Position numbers and translations under genes: made by a program. A DNA stretch of 64,000 nucleotides from contig NZ_FNDW01000006.1 of assembly GCF_900099685.1 (NCBI RefSeq), forward strand, positions 232,542-296,541. The letters are read 5' to 3'. Each line of letters opens with the position of its first letter. Position 1 is the stretch's first letter. This DNA is from Chryseobacterium taeanense. GTDB lineage: Bacteria > Bacteroidota > Bacteroidia > Flavobacteriales > Weeksellaceae. Below are positions 60,708-64,000 of this stretch, in pieces. The notes beneath the pieces were generated by a model. It had not been told where the DNA came from, did not search any database, and was given only the letters and a program-made list of their open reading frames with translations.

Positions 60708-61211
60708 ATGAAAAAATTAAGTGTATTATTTGCAGCGGTAATGATGGTTGTATCGGTAGGTATGGCAAAAGCTCAAAAAATTGCAACTTTAGACGTTATA
60801 GGTGTTCTTAATGCAATGCCTGAAAAGAAAAAAGCAGATACCGATCTAAAAGCTTTCTTAGATGCAAAACAAGCAGAAATCAAGAAAAAAGCAGATGCAG
60901 GACAAGCGAAGTTAAAGCAATATACAGAAGAAGCTCCTAAAAAAACAGCAGAAGAAAACAAAGCCAGAGAAGCTGAATTAGGAAAAATGCAGGAAGAAAT
61001 CCAGCAGATGAACGAAAAAGCTCAGAAAGATTTTGCTGCTAAGCAGGAAGCTGCATACGAACCTATTGAGAAAAAGCTAAACGATGCTGTTTCTAAAGTT
61101 GCCAAAGCAAACGGATATGAGTATGTGATGGATGCAAATTCTTCTGCGTTCTTATTCAGATCAGGACCGGATGCTACTCCAGCAGTAAAAAAAGAATTAG
61201 GTATTCAGTAA
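60708..61211 (+). CDS. Skp/OmpH-family periplasmic chaperone, copy 2
   Basis: The 167-residue product has a signal peptide (MKKLSVLFAAVMMVVSVGMAKA) and KIATLDVIGVLNAMPEKKKAD, then a Lys/Ala/Glu coiled coil and GYEYVMDANSSAFLF. It resembles copy 1 in layout but is more charged and Ala-rich. The pair is a normal feature after bamA in Bacteroidota. A terminator follows 32 bases after its stop. Confidence 0.9.
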   Translation: MKKLSVLFAAVMMVVSVGMAKAQKIATLDVIGVLNAMPEKKKADTDLKAFLDAKQAEIKKKADAGQAKLKQYTEEAPKKTAEENKAREAELGKMQEEIQQMNEKAQKDFAAKQEAAYEPIEKKLNDAVSKVAKANGYEYVMDANSSAFLFRSGPDATPAVKKELGIQ

Positions 61212-61242
61212 TTTTTTAGAAATAAAAAAACATTTATAAAAT

Positions 61243-61270
61243 AACCATCTCTCATCGGGGTGGTTTTTTT
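61243..61270 (+). terminator. Intrinsic terminator of the envelope block
   Basis: AACCATCTC pairs with GGGGTGGTT (two wobble pairs) around TCATC, followed by seven T residues. Confidence 0.82.
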
Positions 61271-61277
61271 ATTTTTG
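61270..61277 (+). promoter_or_regulatory. Promoter -7 element placed at the end of the terminator
   Basis: TATTTTTG matches TAnnTTTG and ends only 4 bases before the ATG at 61282. The first T is the last T of the terminator run. Transcription would begin at or next to the start codon. Confidence 0.5.
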
Positions 61278-61281
61278 CACC

Positions 61282-61767
61282 ATGGAAAAAGAAGTATCAA
61301 CCACGGTAAAGGTGCGGTTTAGTGATTGTGATCCGATTGGTCATTTGAATAATGTGAAATATCTGGATTATATGTTCAATGCCAGAGAAGATCACGTAGA
61401 AACATTTTATGGTTTTACGTATGAAGAATACACCAAACAGACCGGCTGTACTTGGATTGCGATTCAGAATGAGATAGCGTATATGAAAGAGGTGAGATAC
61501 AACACTTCAGTAGTTATAAGTAGCAAAACTATAGATGTTCAGGATAGAACGGCAAAGGTGGAAATTCTTATGAAAAGCTTAGATGAAGAAATTGTTCATG
61601 CCGTATTGTGGGTCACCGTTATTTACTTTAATATTAAAACAAGAAAATCAGAAGTGCATCCGGAAGACATTAAAGAAACTTTCAACAAATTCTATGTAGA
61701 TTTGGAGCAGAAAGATTTTCAGTCAAGAGTGAAATTTTTAAGATCACAGAACGCAAAAAAATCATAA
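61282..61767 (+). CDS. Acyl-CoA thioesterase (4HBT family)
   Basis: The 161-residue hot-dog protein carries VRFSDCDPIGHLNNVKYLDYMFNARE, the 4HBT signature with catalytic Asp in CDPIGHLNN. It hydrolyses acyl-CoA or acyl-ACP thioesters in the cytoplasm. It shares one base with the rmlD start, so the two are co-translated. The promoter stands directly at the start codon, which suggests a leaderless or near-leaderless message. Confidence 0.9.
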   Translation: MEKEVSTTVKVRFSDCDPIGHLNNVKYLDYMFNAREDHVETFYGFTYEEYTKQTGCTWIAIQNEIAYMKEVRYNTSVVISSKTIDVQDRTAKVEILMKSLDEEIVHAVLWVTVIYFNIKTRKSEVHPEDIKETFNKFYVDLEQKDFQSRVKFLRSQNAKKS

Positions 61768-62633
61768 TGAAAAAAATATTAGTAATAGGAGGTAACGGAC
61801 AACTTGGAAACTGTATCAGAAAAATAGCTCCCGACTTTGAATTGGATTACGAGTTTATTTTTACAGATTCTAAAATGCTTGATATTACAGACGAAGATCA
61901 GGTAAATACTTATTTTTACGATAACAAACCAGATTTTTGCATTAATGCGTCAGCATTTACAGCGGTAGATCTTGCGGAAACTGAGAAAGATAAAGCTTTT
62001 GCTGTTAATGCATATGGTGTGGCACATCTCGCGGAAGCTTGCAGAGAGCACAATGCTGTATTGATTCATGTATCTACAGATTATGTATTTGATGGGGAAA
62101 CCAGTCTCTGCTATTCCGAAGACGATTTTACAAATCCGATCGGGGTGTATGGAGAATCGAAATTAAAAGGAGAAGAATTAGCTTTAGATTCAAATCCTAA
62201 AACAGTAATTCTCAGAACCTCCTGGCTGTATTCAGAATTCAACAAAAATTTTGTTAAAACCATGCTTAATCTCTTTTCACAAAAAGAAGAATTGGGAATT
62301 GTGGCCGATCAGTTTGGGCAGCCTACCAATGCCAATGATCTTGCAGCAGCCATCATGGAGATTATTAAAGCACCTCAGAAAAATTTTGGAATTTTTCATT
62401 TCTCAAACTATCCGGAAACTACGTGGTTTGAATTTGCTAAAAAAATAGCTGAGCTTTCAAAATCAAAAGTTAAATTGAATCCATTAACCACCGAGCAATA
62501 TCCGACTCCGGCGAAAAGACCTAAGCGCAGTACAATGTGTCTCGATAAAATTGAGGAAGACTATAAAATAGAACCAAAGCATTGGGAAAACAGCCTGGAG
62601 GAATGTTTAGATATTCTTCAAAATAATATATAA
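61767..62633 (+). CDS. rmlD: dTDP-4-dehydrorhamnose reductase
   Basis: The 288-residue protein opens with the Rossmann motif VIGGNGQLGNCI and has INASAFTAVDLAE, HVSTDYVFDGE and the catalytic YGESKLKGEE, with ILRTSWLYSEF further on. It makes dTDP-L-rhamnose, a precursor of surface polysaccharides. No other rml gene is in the window. It follows the thioesterase with a one-base overlap. Confidence 0.92.
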   Translation: MKKILVIGGNGQLGNCIRKIAPDFELDYEFIFTDSKMLDITDEDQVNTYFYDNKPDFCINASAFTAVDLAETEKDKAFAVNAYGVAHLAEACREHNAVLIHVSTDYVFDGETSLCYSEDDFTNPIGVYGESKLKGEELALDSNPKTVILRTSWLYSEFNKNFVKTMLNLFSQKEELGIVADQFGQPTNANDLAAAIMEIIKAPQKNFGIFHFSNYPETTWFEFAKKIAELSKSKVKLNPLTTEQYPTPAKRPKRSTMCLDKIEEDYKIEPKHWENSLEECLDILQNNI

Positions 62634-62636
62634 ATA

Positions 62637-63320
62637 ATGAAAAAAATACTTATTGCAGCTTTTGTTTTCACGATACAATTTTTTATTGCACAAAATGTAT
62701 ATCTTACAAAAGTTGAAAAAACACATGAAAACAAAGACAAATTTCTGTATAAAATCAGTGAAGAAATAAAAAACGCTGAATATTTAGGTGAAATTGAAGT
62801 CCAGGGATTTTCCAAATACGACGCAGATATTTTTTCGTTAATATATAAGAAGGCAAAAGAAATAGGAGCCAATACATTTTCGTTAAAACCTTTCGAGGCT
62901 GTCGACGGCTCGCCGCAAAATTTTAATCCGTCAAACTACAGACTTGCTTTATATTATCTTCCGAAAGAAAAATTACAAAATCAGACTGGACATTTGTATT
63001 TGTTTGCTTCTTCCGGAAAAAATCAGAAGATTGCTGTAAACAAAGTTGATTATGTAATTTCGCCAAGATCTTACCTTGTTATAAAAACAACTCCTGAAGA
63101 AGTGTACACGATCTCCACAAAAAAACTTTTGGGCTCGGCCATTAAAATTCAGCCAAAGGAAAATAGTTCAAATCAATATTTTCAGATTTCAGCTACAAAA
63201 ATCAAAGCCGATGAAACCGGAAAAGGTGGTTTAAATTTAAAAAGTGGAGACATCATTGGCCTGGAAAAATCCTACGCAGAATTTCTTAGTGTCATTTACA
63301 ATAAACAAAAAGCAGAGTGA
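62637..63320 (+). CDS. Exported protein of unknown function
   Basis: The 227-residue product has a signal peptide (MKKILIAAFVFTIQFFIAQ). The mature part includes EIEVQGFSKYDADIFSLIYK and a beta-rich second half (YVISPRSYLVIKTTPEEVYT). I do not recognise a family. It starts 3 bases after rmlD and probably shares its transcript. A hairpin with a T-run overlaps its stop codon. Confidence 0.8.
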   Translation: MKKILIAAFVFTIQFFIAQNVYLTKVEKTHENKDKFLYKISEEIKNAEYLGEIEVQGFSKYDADIFSLIYKKAKEIGANTFSLKPFEAVDGSPQNFNPSNYRLALYYLPKEKLQNQTGHLYLFASSGKNQKIAVNKVDYVISPRSYLVIKTTPEEVYTISTKKLLGSAIKIQPKENSSNQYFQISATKIKADETGKGGLNLKSGDIIGLEKSYAEFLSVIYNKQKAE

Positions 63321-63334
63321 AAACTTTGCTTTTT
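63307..63334 (+). terminator. Intrinsic terminator overlapping a stop codon
   Basis: AAAAAGCA (63307-63314) pairs with TGCTTTTT (63327-63334). The left arm lies within the last codons of the preceding gene. Confidence 0.65.
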
Positions 63335-63372
63335 CTGTTTAAGAAATTATCAAATTTTTCTTGTAGCTTTTT

Positions 63373-63492
63373 CCGGCTCTTTGCTTATACTCCTCGCGCC
63401 AAGCTTTCCCGTCTTGCTTCCGCTCGCTCTCCCGCTGCTGGCTAAGGCTTTCTTTCCATGCTGTGGGGTACCGCTACGATCCGGGCTAGGGT
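63373..63492. other. GC-rich island in an AT-rich intergenic region; candidate structured RNA or dispersed element
   Basis: About 120 bases, from CCGGCTCTTTGC to CCGGGCTAGGG, are much richer in G and C than everything around. On the minus strand it opens CCCTAGCCCGGATCGTAGCG, a motif I recall from many flavobacterial intergenic regions, although I cannot verify this here. Frames through it have no plausible start. A structured RNA or repeat is more likely than a gene. Confidence 0.5.
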
Positions 63493-63894
63493 TTTTTGGT
63501 GTTTACTTTCGAGGATCATCTTTCAAAACAGATAGTGAGTTCTTAAAACATTTGATCTAAAAATCTTTCTTTTAGAACAAAAAGAAAAAAATAAAATCAG
63601 AATCTGCGTTCTCTGCACAATCAGCGAGAGAGTATAATATTTAAAGTTCATAAAAGAATAAAAATCGAAGCTTTTTTAAGCTATTGTGACCTTTTCATTT
63701 GTAGTTATAAACTTTAAACAAAAGTCTAAACGAGCTCCTGAAACACCAATATCCTCCGAGACTCCTCACTTTGAGCTTTAAAACCAAACATTAGTTTAAA
63801 ATTATTGTATTTAATTTTCAGGAAGTTAAGATTAAATGTGAACGAAATGTAAATTTTCCCTTCAATAAATTAGGATTGTAATGTAATAAGTTTC
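63493..63894. other. Intergenic region without recognised gene
   Basis: These 400 AT-rich bases contain no convincing open frame, tRNA or hairpin. A block near 63600 (AGAATCTGCGTTCTCTGC) vaguely resembles the end of repeat family B. Confidence 0.5.
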
Positions 63895-63902
63895 TATTTT
63901 TG
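63876..63902 (+). promoter_or_regulatory. Promoter near the right edge
   Basis: TTG at 63876-63878 and TATTTTTG at 63895-63902 are 16 bases apart, a good TTTG/TAnnTTTG arrangement. About 65 bases of leader follow before an ATG at 63969. Confidence 0.6.
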
Positions 63903-63968
63903 CCGCACTGAAAACGAGAGATAGTAGGTAGCGCAGAAGAGCTTTTAGATAAGCAAAAAAAGAATCTC

Positions 63969-64000
63969 ATGTTTATTAAGGTTAAAATAACCAAAGTAAA
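63969..64000 (+). CDS. First codons of a gene running off the window
   Basis: An ATG at 63969 opens MFIKVKITKVK with no stop before the edge. It is placed well behind a strong promoter. Ten codons are too few to assign a family; a start such as this occurs in some transposases, but that is only a guess. Confidence 0.35.
   Translation, partial: MFIKVKITKV

Noticed and set aside
63373..63540. Protein-coding frame through the GC-rich island
   Set aside because: One plus-strand frame is open across it, but it has no start codon or ribosome site in a sensible place and reads as low-complexity Leu/Pro/Arg.
1..64000. tRNA or rRNA genes
   Set aside because: No cloverleaf with a CCA-proximal acceptor stem and T-loop consensus, and no rRNA-like sequence, was seen on either strand by eye.

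Overview
The window reads as chromosomal DNA of a flexirubin-forming member of the Flavobacteriia, most like Chryseobacterium or a close relative in the Weeksellaceae. The evidence is the AT-rich coding style, promoter elements of the Bacteroidota type (TAnnTTTG), a type IX secretion sorting domain, a GLPGLI-family protein, a DUF6089-uppS-bamA-skp-skp block and a large darA/darB flexirubin-type locus. The genus assignment is inferred from gene content; no rRNA or tRNA gene is present in the window.

Region 1 (1-39037) is a flexirubin (aryl polyene plus dialkylresorcinol) pigment locus in two arms. The plus-strand arm (1-8430) holds the 3' part of an aromatic amino acid ammonia-lyase, FabG, a ketosynthase, an ACP, an LpxL-like acyltransferase, a CrtI-like FAD oxidoreductase and a C45-type hydrolase lipoprotein. 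The minus-strand arm (39037 down to 16736) holds an MMPL-acyltransferase exporter, DarA, DarB, two hot-dog dehydratase-like proteins, a small unknown protein, a BtrH-like protein, an ABC exporter pair, a thioesterase, a third ketosynthase, a truncated ketosynthase-like protein, a second ACP, an active ketosynthase with a Cys-less partner, a polysaccharide deacetylase, LolA, a LolB-like lipoprotein, a small beta-barrel, another dehydratase, a small exported protein and a GT2-DUF2062 glycosyltransferase. Together they would make an aryl-polyene acid on an ACP from a tyrosine-derived starter, make and aromatise a dialkylresorcinol, join the two, and place the product in the outer membrane.

The locus is interrupted by accessory DNA. 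One gene of unknown function (977-1759) sits between the lyase and fabG. An 8-kb island (8660-16739) carries a diheme cytochrome-like lipoprotein, a T9SS-exported FG-GAP protein, a TPR/AraC regulator, and a minus-strand operon with a small secreted two-cysteine peptide, an SdpA-like membrane protein, an HTTM/SdpB-like protein and a GLPGLI protein. That operon is the best candidate for an undescribed system in the window. A very AT-rich plus-strand pair (25134-27242) encodes a HExxH lipoprotein and a DUF6438 protein. Short interspersed repeats are scattered through the locus. Two of them lie in frame inside a ketosynthase gene, one flanked by a 9-bp direct repeat.

Region 2 (39210-55667) is surface polysaccharide and housekeeping DNA: four multi-pass membrane proteins (one EpsG-like, two tandem paralogues), topA with a clear terminator, a VanZ-like fusion, a GH43-like protein, an arginase-fold protein with lost metal ligands, a GT2 glycosyltransferase, a WecA-like phosphosugar transferase, a Wza-like export lipoprotein and a Wzc-like tyrosine kinase with an eight-fold Gly-Tyr tail.

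Region 3 (55881-63320) is the envelope biogenesis block (DUF6089, uppS, bamA, two Skp/OmpH chaperones), then a thioesterase, rmlD and an exported unknown. The last 650 bases are non-coding apart from a GC-rich island of unknown nature and a promoter followed by the first codons of a gene that leaves the window.
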